In this document: piece after piece, positions 1 through 13,961 of the stretch
How the letters are laid out: every line of letters begins with the position of its first letter
How positions within the stretch are numbered: position 1 is the stretch's first letter
Assembly (NCBI RefSeq): GCF_031755915.1
Contig: NC_083388.1
Span: 27,435,001 to 27,499,000 of the forward strand
Reading direction: 5' to 3'
Source: Ziziphus jujuba
Lineage: Eukaryota > Streptophyta > Magnoliopsida > Rosales > Rhamnaceae
Length of the DNA stretch: 64,000 bases
The notes under the pieces: model-generated
Seen by the model: only the letters and a program-made list of their open reading frames with translations
Databases searched by the model: none
What the model was told of the DNA's origin: nothing
Made by a program: the position numbers and the translations under genes

Positions 1-255
1 ATACATTTAGAAGCATATGAATAAAATAGACGGATTTAGACTAACTGCAGATTTGCCCATTTTGCTTAATTTGGTTCAATTAATTAATGAATGTATGTTG
101 AGATATTTATAATTTGGAATCACATATTTTATTAAATTAGTGTATTAAAATTTTACAAAAATAAAATAAAAGAATAAAGTTACATAATAGACAGATAGAC
201 AAGCATATCAAATTCTATGCTTGTAAAAAGTGCTTTTGTTAGGTTGATTAACCAG

Positions 256-1194
256 AGCTGATGCTAGAATCTGCACGTGAAATATTGAATAGTATTAGGC
301 ACACTTGTCAAAAAAAATCCATGGGAGGATTACAGTTGTTTCTGGTAAGTTTACTTCCTATGCTATATAGATGGTTCTGGTTGTCTATTATACTTTTTAT
401 ATCATGAGATAATTAGCCGTAAAAAATTGGTGGCATTGTCTAACCAACATATGCTCTAATTGTAAATAGTAAAATTAGTTGTCAATTCCCCATAAAGCAG
501 ACTGGCTATAGTTTATCTTTTGTCAATTGTTGCTCATTTCTCTCGTCTAAACTACTACCTAAATGAAAATTTGCTAAAAATATAAAGTTATTTTGCATGG
601 TTTTTTCATTGTATCTATTTATCAAATAAATCAGTTCTATATCTTGTTTTGGCCATCATGTCTTTTGTCTTAATGTTTCTATTCAATGTTGTGCCGTGAT
701 TACAATGAACAAGATTTATTGTGTACTTTTTCAATTATGTGCTTTTATCTCTAATAGTTCATTTGGTTTTTATTTCTAAACTAGATCATTAATGTTTGTA
801 GTTTGTTTTAAAAATGATAATGGCATTACAAAAGTTGGAGAGTGATCAAAATTACAAACATGACCTCATAAAGGCATAAGAAAAGCTTAGCAAAGTATTA
901 TGTGGGTCAAAGATTCGTTTCTTAGTTAATGGCCAATTGCAAAAGAATCGTACATACTTGTATGTATTTGTAGTAACTTTTTTAGTTGTGGTGATTTTGT
1001 TCTTTTTATTTTTTATTTTTATTCTCATTTTCTTGATTTTGTTCTTTTTTATTTTTATTCTCATTTTCTTACATTGAATTTTCTTTATATGTTAATAGAG
1101 CTCAAAAGGAAGCAAAAAGGGAAGAAAAATTGCTAATCAAACAACTGGAGAAAGATAAATGAAAAGCTGAAAAAGAGAAAAGGAAATTGGAATG
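256..1194 (+). pseudogene. FAS1 (CAF-1 large subunit) pseudogene fragment
   Basis: Three exon remnants in order, with intron-like spacers, match the middle of FASCIATA1, the large subunit of chromatin assembly factor 1 that deposits H3-H4 during replication. Exon A (256-344) reads LESAREILNSIRHTCQKK then IHGRITVVS and ends at a G|GTAAGT donor, like the family's RRTCRKKIHERIT block. Exon B (about 820-950) reads KLESDQNYKHDLIKA, a TAA stop, then EKLSKVL and IRFLVNGQLQKN. Exon C (about 1100-1194) reads EAKREEKLLIKQLEKDK, a TGA stop, then KAEKEKRKLE, the start of the charged coiled-coil region. The two in-frame stops and the absence of the N- and C-terminal parts show it is not functional. Kept introns argue for a duplicated genomic segment rather than a retrocopy. 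Identification is from recalled family sequence; confidence is high for exons B and C, moderate for A. Confidence 0.72.
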
Positions 1195-1659
1195 TGAGTT
1201 TTTACTATTTTGTTTTTGTTACTTCATCATGTTTATACATGCATATTTTTTCTTCCATTAGCTTTTTGAATATAAAAATAATGATGAGTTTTGATGTTCA
1301 TTTAATAATGATAATGATGGGTTTTTTATCCTAGTTTCGAGGTGATAGATAGAGGATTTTGGGTAAGTAAAGAAGTTTTAAACGCAGTGTCCTATATTTA
1401 GCTATTGTGATTTTGGGTAACTAATAATTTATTTTCTTTACTTTTTTCATGTTTATAGATGCATCTTTTTATTATTATATTAGTCTTTTAAATGTAAAGA
1501 CAATGATGGCTTATAATGTTTACTTAACGAAGATAATGGTATGTTTTGATGTAATGGTATGTTTTGATGTAAGGATTACTAATTTACCTTATAGAAAGTG
1601 TGCCATGTTTATTAATTAGAATTTCATTATGCACAAACCTCTTACATCTAGTTCAATTG

Positions 1660-1845
1660 CAGCCTTTGTAAATTTTTCCTCCAAGCGGAAATATGTTCCT
1701 CCAGTTGGAAATTCCATATGGAGGTCAATTGAAGCTTCTGGATAATTTTTCGCCAGGTGGATATCGTTTTCCTCCAAGCGGAAATTGTTTTCCTCCTGTT
1801 GGAAAAAATTTCCTCCACTTGGAAAATCAATTTCTAATAGATTAT
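1660..1845. repeat. Cluster of short TTTCCTCC...GGAAA inverted units
   Basis: Seven or so imperfect copies of a unit that opens with TTTCCTCC or TTCCTCC and closes with GGAAA a few bases later, for example TTTCCTCCAAGCGGAAA (seen twice), are spaced roughly 20-40 bp apart. Each unit is itself a small inverted repeat. The cluster lies on the low-coordinate side of the Mutator-like remnant, and related GGAAA units sit on its other side. It is probably a subterminal repeat array, but no clean terminal inverted repeat or target duplication was found. Confidence 0.55.
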
Positions 1846-2189
1846 TTAAGTTAATAGTGGGGTAAAAAAATTGAAAGTGGAGACAAATATTATATAAGAT
1901 GAAAATTGATTTAACAAAAAATGTATTGACGTTTAAAATCAATAACCATTTTAAAGAAAAGAAAAAATGATATATATTTGTTTTTCTTTTCAAAATCATT
2001 TGGATATTTTATAAAATGAGATGTAAATTAAAGATTTAAAATGAACTCCATAAAGCCTCTTTTCATTTGGGATTAAATTCAAAAAAAAAAAAAATTGCTA
2101 ATAAATCTTCCACCGTCGAGTAGAAAATATAATATCCAATCTATGAAATAATTATCAAAACATATTAAACCATAACACTAAATTAAAAC

Positions 2190-4518
2190 TTCCTAATTCG
2201 AAGCATAAGACAATGGATTCGTACATATCTGCCTATAATATTTAACACCACCGCATCGGCTACATCTACGTCCAATAACATCTTCACCTTTGGATGGTTT
2301 ACGTTGCATCCTCGATTTATCGGCTCGCCTACGTGTCCATCTCTATGGAAGAACAATACGACTTGGCACGTCATCCGGAGCATGCCACTGTTTTTCATCT
2401 AACACAGGGTAAATGGACTTAGCATAAGCTGCACGATATGCATCTACAGTATAGTAATGAGAACACATGCCATAAGGAGCAATTTTGCCTACTCTGCAAG
2501 CGGCAATACAATGATCACAAAGATATTGATCAAAATCGAAGACTTTGCATGAGCATGTTTTTTATTAGAGATTAACTGTACCCCTCAAACTCCCACCTTC
2601 CACAAGAAATTCATGCATATTAACGGCTTTCACATGTAGTCCGACAGACTCCAAATTTCAGAGTTTGAGTTGCTTTTCCATATGGTTAGTCATAGGTTTC
2701 GTCAATTTTGCACCTGCAGTACGTTGCTCATAAAACCATCTTTGCAGTAAATCCCGTATGTGCTCAATTAATGCTACTATTGGCATCTGGCATTTAGCAA
2801 AATACCAAGCTTTCTGCAATATTGGTGGTCATGATAGTGTATCTTCTATATGGAGAAAGAGAACGTGCCGACCTTGTAGGGTCACATGATTGAATGTACG
2901 GGGCAGCTCTACTGTTTTTTTGCCTCAATTTGCCCCATATAAAATTCAAAATCTTCAACCAAATATGCACTAGCTGTGAGCATGAAACATTGTATTATCG
3001 TTTCATTTTTCGCAAGTCCATTTGCTTTAATATTTTTGCTTATGTGGTACGTGCACAACGCATGATATGCATTGGGAAAAACTTTGCATAATGCCTTTTT
3101 AATAGCGGGGTGTCTATCACTAACAAATACCAAATCCAAGAAATCTCCAATGGCATCCTTGAGGTTTTGGAAAAACCATGTATATGCTTTGCTCATTCTC
3201 TCCATCTCCAATGCCGAAAGCCAAAGGATATATTTGCGTATTACCATCCATGCCCGATGCAATATATATGTACCCTTTGTATTTCCCTTTCAATGTAGTC
3301 ACATCAACAGCCAACACAGGTCTTATGTGGGATATAAATCCCCTAATGCTTATTCCAATCGCTATAAAGAAATATACAAAATTATTATTATCTTCTATTT
3401 TGATACGTGTAAGAGTCACGGGGTTCTTTGACACTAACTCATAACCGTAGGTAGGCAGCTTAGCAAAATTCTCCTATGGAGATCCCCTAACACTGTTAAA
3501 TGCATACTCTTTACCTTTCCATGCTTTGTTGTAGCTTGTATTCACCCCATAGTTCTACAAAAAATAATGTTGAATTTCTTTAGGTTTGTAAACACGTATA
3601 ATCCTTTCATATTTAGATTTGATACATTGCCCGATAACTCGTCTACTAGCCTGTTTCTGTTCTCGATGCACGATATCTAACCAGCAACTATGTACATTAT
3701 CAAAAATTCTCACAACAAACATTTCTCCATTTTTAAATTTGGTAGCACGTAGCCGCCATTTACAAGTATTTTCCAAGCATATAACCTCATACCGTTGTGT
3801 AGTTGACCATGTCAACTTGAACTCCTTATTTCACACATGCAATAGATACTTCATTTATTTTGTAAGTCACGTTTGTTACGAAATAATTGTCCACCTATTA
3901 TGCTCTCATAGCTAGTAAAGTTTGACAAAAATATGGCCATAGAACCACTTCTGTTGCTCGATGATATGTGGTCTGTTGCTCGATGATATGTGGTCACTTG
4001 TAGCACGATGAACCCTAACATCATCAACTCCTTCATTGTTCATTTCAAGGATGCATATCATTATCATTGTCCGGCAACTCATTATCAAAATCTACATCAT
4101 TATGATCAACATCATCCCCTGTTGCATTGTAATTCTCATAATGATAAATATTATGCAACTGCTCATACTCCTCATCGTTAGGAAACCGTTCAGCATAGTC
4201 ACCTCCAAAATCAACTCTTTTGTAGATGTTAAATAATGTCCAGGCCCCATGAACATCAACTTGATCTCTAAATTGAGTTTCGTGAATCATAATTTCCTGA
4301 GATGTAGCCTGAAAAGGTTTAGTACGGGAAACTTATGGTAGACGAACTCCAATTGGAGGACAAGCAACAGAATGAAGATTACTCCCAGTATCCGAAGCAA
4401 AGGTTGTCTGATGAACATTTCTAGATACATGTTCAACTTTCGAAATCACCTCAACATACAATGGAGACCTCATCATTGTCATCCCTCCATTCCTCACTTC
4501 TTGAAGAAAGCATATCAT
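2190..4518 (-). pseudogene. MULE transposase, frameshifted and interrupted
   Basis: This was the transposase that excises and reinserts the element. 3815-3555 holds a MuDR-like segment with CLENTCKWRLRATK. 3434-3120 holds the first catalytic Asp in AVDVTTLKGKYKGYIYIASG. A frameshift near 3190-3200 moves the coding frame to 3262-2909, which has the second Asp in LVFVSDRHPAIKKAL followed by CTYHISKN. The SWIM finger CSCKVFDFDQYLCDHC begins at 2555 and leads to the conserved YRAAYAKSIYPV. An in-frame TAG near 2342 precedes the basic tail and the CCHC knuckle RRCSRCGGVKYYRQIC. A 22-bp tandem duplication at 3951-3994, not a multiple of three, further breaks the N-terminal part. The pieces are seen directly; the function is known for the family. 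Confidence 0.82.
3951..3994. repeat. Exact 22-bp tandem duplication
   Basis: The unit beginning CTGTTGCTCGATGATATG at 3951-3972 is repeated without change at 3973-3994. It lies in the N-terminal part of the broken MULE transposase, and its length would shift the reading frame. Exact identity suggests a recent slippage event. Confidence 0.9.
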
Positions 4519-4909
4519 ATCCCTATCACAACGTATTTATGTTGGATCCAACTTTTCTGCACATCGTCCATATATCCATTTTAGCTTTAACAAATATTCA
4601 TTTCGATCTATCTCAATATAATTGAAAATTTCATTCTCTAATTATGATTTTGTGCATCTCTTACCAATGGAAACCATTATATTTTTACCATTTCGATATT
4701 CCCAATTACCACCGTCATTTTGTACCAATGTTCCATTGTATAAATCCGCAATTACAATATTATCATCTTCCATTTTACTACAAAATTAAATAAATAACGT
4801 TAAACTAAATCAATAAATATATAAAAATTTGAATAATACTAAACAAACATATTAATTGTATTAAAAAAGTCGATTCTATTTTTTTAGGGGCCAAATATAG
4901 TATTTTCTT

Positions 4910-5035
4910 ATTGGCAGAAAATTGGCTGAAAACTAGCGGAAAACTGATGGAAAATTAGCAGAAAACTTGCGAAAACAAACTGGAGAAAATGGCGGAAGTT
5001 CATCTTTTTTGCCAAATTTCCTCCATTTTTACTCT
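4910..5035. repeat. Array of short GGAAAA / GCAGAAAA units
   Basis: The stretch holds successive units of the form ggcaGAAAAttggct, tagcGGAAAActgat, GGAAAAttagcaGAAAActtgcG, each about 13-15 bp, followed by GGAGAAAATGGCGGAAG and a TTTCCTCC. The same TTTCCTCC/GGAAA vocabulary appears at 1660-1845 on the other side of the MULE coding remnant. I take the pair as candidate subterminal repeats of the element. Confidence 0.5.
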
Positions 5036-5039
5036 TTTT

Positions 5040-6410
5040 GGCGATTTTTCAGTTTTACACAAATTTTCCTCTATTTTCAAACTATGTGTTACCTACGTAT
5101 CTTTAAACTCACATATAATAGCTCATAAATTAATTTCTTACATACCCATATTAAATAAAAATATTAAAAAATACAAAACTAACAAAAAATATAAGAAAAA
5201 AGAGAAAAAAAAAATACATACCCATATTTCTTCAATTTCATCTACTAAGAAAAAAGAGAATTTTTACCTGACTTTAGTTTCAGAAATGAGAAAATACAAG
5301 AAAAAAAGAGTGAGAGTAGATGAGATGCAAAGAGTGTTTGTAGCCTGTTTGAGAATGTCTTGCACAAAACATGAACAGGTGTGTAAAGGAAGAAGGAAAG
5401 GATAAGAAAAAACATATTGTGTAATTTTCAATTTAATCAAGAGTATTTTTGTCCCAAGGTGGCTAGTTTTTTAAAAAAAAAAAAATTTGCTATTCTTCAA
5501 AAAACGATTTACAAGGTGATTAGTTTTCGAAAAAACTCTCGAAAAAACCCTACCACCAACCCAAACTTGTGAGTTGGGTTCGAGCCCTTAGCCCACAAAA
5601 AAAAAAAAAAAAAAGTAACCATACAAGCATACTTTCATCGTTGATCATCAAAAGTTCAGCGTATGATCATTAGCCAACCATCTCGTCTAGATCATATGTA
5701 TAGAATTTTAATTCATGAACAGGGAAAATAAACAAACAAAATAACTTGGGTTAGGCTTGATCTGATATTTTCTGCAGCTTCTAAAAGAGTCACTGATAGT
5801 TTTGAGTTGTCTTCTGTACGTAGTTAAATTTGAGACTACTCTTGTGCTGTATCTTAGAACTGCCATTCAGATGAGAGTAATTTAAGGAGAATTTTGCATT
5901 TTGCTAAACCACCAAACAAATAAATTAATTTTAAATTATTATATAACCAATTTTAGAAGAGCCTTTAATAATATTTCAAATCACACAAACACAAGAGGAC
6001 CAACTTAATTTACCAAACAATTCAAAGTGGCAGTACATATCATTAACAGCACAAGAAAGCAGTTAAACTGCAAATAGACAATTTTTTTGTAGGATTGAGA
6101 AAAAAAACAGGGAGGAAAAAGAGGCCTGTGGGCCTAAATTGACATATTTACAACCATAAAATGTGGTTGACATAACAATCTTACCAACTTCTCTCTACCA
6201 TTAATTTTCCTTCTGCAACTACCTCAAAACAAACAGATCCTAAACATTGCTATCTCGAGAACTAACATCCTTACCCTAATCCCATCCTCTTGCAAGGTCT
6301 ATTAGAAAAAAATGAAATGAAAAAATAATTATAATTTCAATAAGCACAACTAAAAAATAAAGGGATACTACCACTTTTAAACATCGTTCAATTTCCTGAT
6401 AAATATGTCT
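5040..6410. other. AT-rich intergenic region
   Basis: Mostly AT-rich DNA with A-runs (about 5470-5485 and 5598-5615) and no protein-like frame; the 138-aa plus-strand frame at 4989-5405 is low-complexity Lys-rich. The part just below 6415 is probably the 3' UTR and flank of the minus-strand kinase gene. A GGTTCGAGCCC at 5578-5588 resembles a tRNA B box, but no tRNA or A box surrounds it. Confidence 0.6.
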
Positions 6411-6414
6411 TCGT

Positions 6415-9580
<3,166 letters not shown>

Positions 9581-10350
9581 GAATCAGAACCCTCCAACTT
9601 CCAAAAGATTCCAACTTTTTTCCCTTTAGATTTCAAGAAGACCCAATGGAGCCGAAAGCTAAGTCAATCCAAATCAGAGCAATAGAAAAAAGAAGATCAA
9701 GAACTTAATATAATTCACAAGGGAGAATTCAAATTTTGAGCTGCATGGCTAAATTGTAAAGGGGAAAAAAGGTTGTGTTTTAGGCCAAAAAAAAAAAAAA
9801 AAAAAAAAACTAATCTCCAACAATTTGGGATCTCTTAAAACTCAGAATTACAAAAAACCAAACTTTGATTATTTAAGACACCCAAATAAAATTTAATTTC
9901 TAAAATAAAATCCGGGTAGGCACTGAAATTAGAAAAGAACAAGGAAAAAAAACGAAAATAACGAGAAAAAGGAATTTCGTTGATTCCAAGAATCAACAAA
10001 AGAAAATTAGAGACTAAAAATTAAAAAAGAAAATATTGATTGAACATAACCCACCTAAGATCCTTTGTAAATTTCAGAGACACGAGATGCAGTTCTCAGA
10101 AAGCCCTAGAAGACATTCAGGTCAAGAGCTTATATTGATTGAATGGAAGAAATGAAGGGGTTTTGAACATATGAAGATTGTGAAATAGAGACTCAATGTG
10201 TGAACAAAACATGGATTTTTGAGCGAGAAGAGTCAAAGCTCTTTCACAGAGACTTTCTTCTTCTCGCTTAACCCTTTTTTCTTTTTCTTTTTTCCTTTTT
10301 TTTTTTTTTTTTCGCCCTTCTTTTTTCTCTCTCTAAATCCAAATTTTCTT
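9581..10350 (-). promoter_or_regulatory. Leader and promoter of the CDPK gene, with probable UTR intron
   Basis: Upstream of the kinase ATG, the minus strand shows a donor TTAG|GTGGGT at about 10055 and an acceptor ATGCAG| at about 9741, consistent with one intron in the 5' leader. A long pyrimidine-rich tract on + (10260-10335) lies near the presumed transcription start. No TATA box is assigned with confidence. Confidence 0.5.
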
Positions 10351-11848
10351 TTGCTGGTATTCAATGATTAAAGGGGACAAAAAAGATGTTAAAGAACCCC
10401 TCCTCCCCTTCCTCTTTCGGACGCTTTCTTATTTTTCTCAAGAAAAGTCTGATAGCTCTGTTTTTCTATTTTTCTCATCAAATTTTTATGTTTTATTTAT
10501 TTATTATTATTTACTTTTACAGCATGAAATTACAAATATGAAAGTTCTATTTTTAATATTACCACTAGGATTATTATTTTCCGAGAATATTCTAAAAAAC
10601 CTTCATTTTTTCAGTTAAAAAATTTATTTTGATTTACATTATATATATATATATAATATGTATATTAGGTAAGAGGATATTCTGTTTACTTTGTCATTAT
10701 TTTATTTATTTATTATAATTTTTTTTAACCATTTACATATGATTTTTTTTTTTTAATTTGTTAAGTTTTGAAAATGAGATAATTTGTTATCTCAAAATTT
10801 AGTTTGAACCACATTTTGGTTGAAAAAGTGAACAAGCTAACAAATTTCCATTGAAATTGGAGACTCCCAAATTTTAAATTTTTGTATACAAAATGAACAA
10901 AATAGTCAAAGGAAAGCTTTTCAATTGAAAGTTGCAGGGAGGTGAAGGAATTGCCAATGTTGGGCCAGGCCTTATTTACTGGCCGGCCTCTTAGCTAGCA
11001 TGGTCTTCATAGCGTGTACAAACCAATTTATCCCACCTGGCAAACTTCTCAACGAAATAGTGGGACTTATAAATTTGTGTCAAAATGTTAGGTTTGAAAG
11101 CTTAGAAATGTAAAAACCAAATCAATGTTCAATGATTTTTGTATTATTGCAGGTTAATTTGACATTAAAAATATAACTGAATCTTCAATCGAATCTTTCT
11201 AGATTTACGGATTTGATGTTAAAATCTAACTGAGTCAATTCCTTTCATCGTATATGGAAAAAAATATATATATATGCAAATCAAATTATTTGGAATCGGT
11301 TTCTTCTTTACCAATTGAATTTTGGGTTCCAAACTTGTTTATTAACTTTTTGGATACCGACCATTCATAAAGTAGTACTCTCTTGTTATGTCCCCTTTTT
11401 ATGTTCTTTGTATAGGTTTAAGATTCGGAATATTGGGAATATGTTATCAAACAGAGACATAAGTGGATTATATTAGAATAAAAAATTCCCACTGAAATGG
11501 TATTAAGAACATGTATATTCTGAAAACTTAGTATAATTCAAAGTTTCAAACCATAGAATAAATATTTATGCCTAAAAAAGAAACTTCACAAGAATTATTC
11601 CAAGAAAGTTTCCAAATGCCTTAGACAGAGTAATGCTTTTGGGGTTCTGAACAAAACCTGTACACTGCCACTTCTCAACTTGTTCAACCTTTTTGAACTC
11701 CATTTCCATGTATTACAAAATCCATGCTTCTTTCTAGTGTCTGTTTCTCATAGGGATGTCAAATCCAAAACTTGGTTACAATAATTAGATTTGGATTATA
11801 GGCATCTAGAAGTTCAGGAATGGAATTGGAAACTTTGGATGAAAAATT
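10351..11848. other. Intergenic region between the CDPK and plastid protein genes
   Basis: AT-rich DNA with a short AT microsatellite near 10641 and another near 11261. No coding similarity was seen. The part next to 11849 is the expected 3' UTR of the minus-strand plastid protein gene. Confidence 0.6.
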
Positions 11849-12493
11849 CTACTTTTGGATTTGTCTTTCAATAGCTGCGGTTGGAGTTGAAGGAGGTTGG
11901 TCTGGTCCATCTATGGATGGTTTTATAATAGTATAAAACAGTACATTGTAAAAGATTGTGAAAAGAAACAGAGCACCAGCAAAATAAGCCAGAAAAGATG
12001 CTGAAAATTCAGTCTCTTTCTCTTCTCCTTGATCTCTGGTTAGTTTCACATCAGAAGCTGCATACCAGATGTAGTCTTATATTATATAAGATCCATTTTC
12101 ATAAAATTTTTGCAGTTCATTAGCATTTATAAATAGTAGCATAATTCATTCAAATTGATATATTTCATGAGGTTTCTGCAGAACTGGCCCCAGATGAACT
12201 GAACAATTCTATGTCAGAAAAAACATGTAATAGAAAGTAGCCGTACAATTAGAAATACCCATTTTTCTAATGAAACTGTGCTGCAAAATAAACATTAAAT
12301 CTTGGAAATCAAGCTAGTTTTGATATCTGGAAGTAAGATTTTGCTGAGCATTTCTAAGCTAGAAAGCCTGAGACGTCACAAATATTTCAAGTCATTAAGT
12401 CCTTATTATTCCAACCAAAAGAGAACATATCAGAAAATTAGGAGTCTCCAAGAGCTAGCTAATTGAGCATATATATGTATAACGCATATGTAC

Positions 12494-12568
<75 letters not shown>

Positions 12569-12864
12569 CCCTTTATCTTAGGAGGGCGGACCTTTTTCTC
12601 AGAGAGAGATTGGAGCTGTTGGTCAAGGTTCCTAAGGGCTTCTCTGGCCTTGTCAGGGTCTACCTCGAAATGTTGCGACTCTTTTTCAACTCCATAAACA
12701 ACACAAGAAGAAGAAAGAAATTGATGGGTTTTCCTCTTCCCACAGACCAGAAACTCATTAGAAATTAAATATGCAGCTTCAAAATTGGTGAAAGAAAGAG
12801 GTCGAAGCCATGGCTGTATTGTTGGTTTGCTGTGAAGTGGTAAAAGATAATGCAGAGAATGCAT
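11849..12864 (-). CDS. Small chloroplast membrane protein of unknown function (At1g50020-like)
   Basis: Two exons (12864-12570 and 12057-11849) encode 167 aa. The start at 12864 (MHSLHYLLPL) was chosen because what follows is Ser/Leu-rich with few acidic residues, like a plastid transit peptide; an in-frame ATG at 12978 would add 38 residues unlike a transit peptide. The conserved block DPDKAREALRNLDQQLQSLS (about residue 66 on) leads into a Pro-Pro-Lys linker split by the intron. Exon 2 holds one hydrophobic segment (FLAYFAGALFLFTIFYNVLF) and a short polar tail. I recall the same architecture in an Arabidopsis plastid protein of unknown role. The intron is G|GTATTC...GCAG, and a CA/GA microsatellite starts almost at its 5' splice site. 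Function is unknown; thylakoid or envelope location is inferred. Confidence 0.8.
12497..12565. repeat. Compound (CA)n(GA)n microsatellite
   Basis: About 15 CA units pass directly into about 19 GA units. It lies inside the intron of the plastid protein gene; on the coding strand the intron begins GTATT followed at once by the CT run and then the TG run, so length changes occur within a few bases of the 5' splice site. Confidence 0.95.
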
Positions 12865-12979
12865 TTGAATTGGTAGATGACGATGAATGGAAATAACTAG
12901 ACTAGAGCCACTCTTATTTTCTGTTTCTTCTATCTTTAAAATGAGATAATGGTTCTGTTTGGTAACGGGTATAAGCAAA

Positions 12980-13961
12980 AACTAGTTCAGAGGGTTAAGC
13001 CTAATTTGCAACCGGTTATCTTATATCTACATGCACTTTCCCAAATTTCTAAGCAGCTCATTTTTGTTTATAACTTATACATGTTTATAGATTTGTAGAA
13101 AACTTGAAAAGTTTAATTGAAAATTTCTATGAAATCTTAAAGCTCTTAGCTAGCATTAAACTTTACAATTCAAACCCATATTATATTATATTGAATATAT
13201 GATGGCCTTGAAAAATGCATGCCATAAAATCGTATGAAAGTACATAACCATATACATATATATATATATATATTATTGATATTAACTATATATATTGACA
13301 ACAAGTTACATGAATTAATTGGTAGAAAACAATTGCAAGTTATGTAGATTTCTACTAAAGTATAAACATCAAAATTTCAACCATAGCAAGATCTGAAAGC
13401 CTTATATTACCTATTCACTAGTCGTAAATTCTATGCCATTTACAATGGTATATTGAGATATGTAGCATTGAATATTCCCTTCCTACTTTAAATGTGATTT
13501 TTATTTATTTTATAACGTATTTTTTTCATAATTAAAGAAAATATAAAATTGAACCCTTAAAAAAAAAAAGCTAAACAAACCTCAAGTTTGGAAATTGAAA
13601 TTATGTCATCATTTCTTAGCAGTTGAACAACAAAATGAACATTCTTTTTTGTTGGCTAAATATGGGCAGTTATATTAAAATTTGACATGATAAACTATTT
13701 TTTTTTTAAATGGTCATTTTAAAAAAATGACATGGCAGAATTTTAGTGGTTGGTAGAGAGTGAATTTTTACCGAAAGTGGGGTTTTTGTTTTGGTTGTGG
13801 ACCGAGAAGCAAAGCCATGTCATCAATTAGGCAAAGATGTATTGGATTTGGAAGTAGAAAATGAGCGACGAAATCTGAATATCTCTCTCTCTCTGTTTCA
13901 ACTGCAACAGCGATTTTCAGATTGTGTGAGAGAATCAGAGCAAAGAGAGAGAGAGAGAGAG
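12980..13961. promoter_or_regulatory. Divergent promoter region and SEC62 leader
   Basis: The plastid gene (-) and SEC62 (+) are transcribed away from each other across this interval. It contains a TATATA run at 13255-13271 and a CT/AG-rich leader ending in a GA run (13944-13961) that abuts the SEC62 ATG. No other gene is visible. Confidence 0.5.

Larger units (their letters stand above)
2100..4790 (-). mobile_element. Degenerate Mutator-like element (MULE)
   Basis: About 2.7 kb on the minus strand carries pieces of a MURA-type transposase in correct order from high to low coordinates: N-terminal and MuDR-like DNA-binding part (about 4790-3555), DDE core (3434-2909), SWIM zinc finger (2555-2490) and C-terminal CCHC knuckle (about 2260-2205). 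The reading frame changes several times and contains stops, so it cannot make a full transposase. Edges are estimates based on coding similarity. GGAAA/TTTCC-rich arrays at 1660-1845 and 4910-5035 may mark its subterminal regions. Confidence 0.8.

Noticed and set aside
4989..5405. 138-aa plus-strand open frame
   Set aside because: Lys-rich low complexity across A-runs, no family features, and it overlaps repeat DNA.
5570..5600. GGTTCGAGCCC followed by an A-run, like a tRNA B box and SINE tail
   Set aside because: No A box, cloverleaf or SINE body was found upstream; the match is short and could be chance.
12865..12978. In-frame upstream ATG extending the plastid protein by 38 residues
   Set aside because: The added residues do not look like a transit peptide; the start at 12864 gives a typical one. 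The longer form is not excluded.
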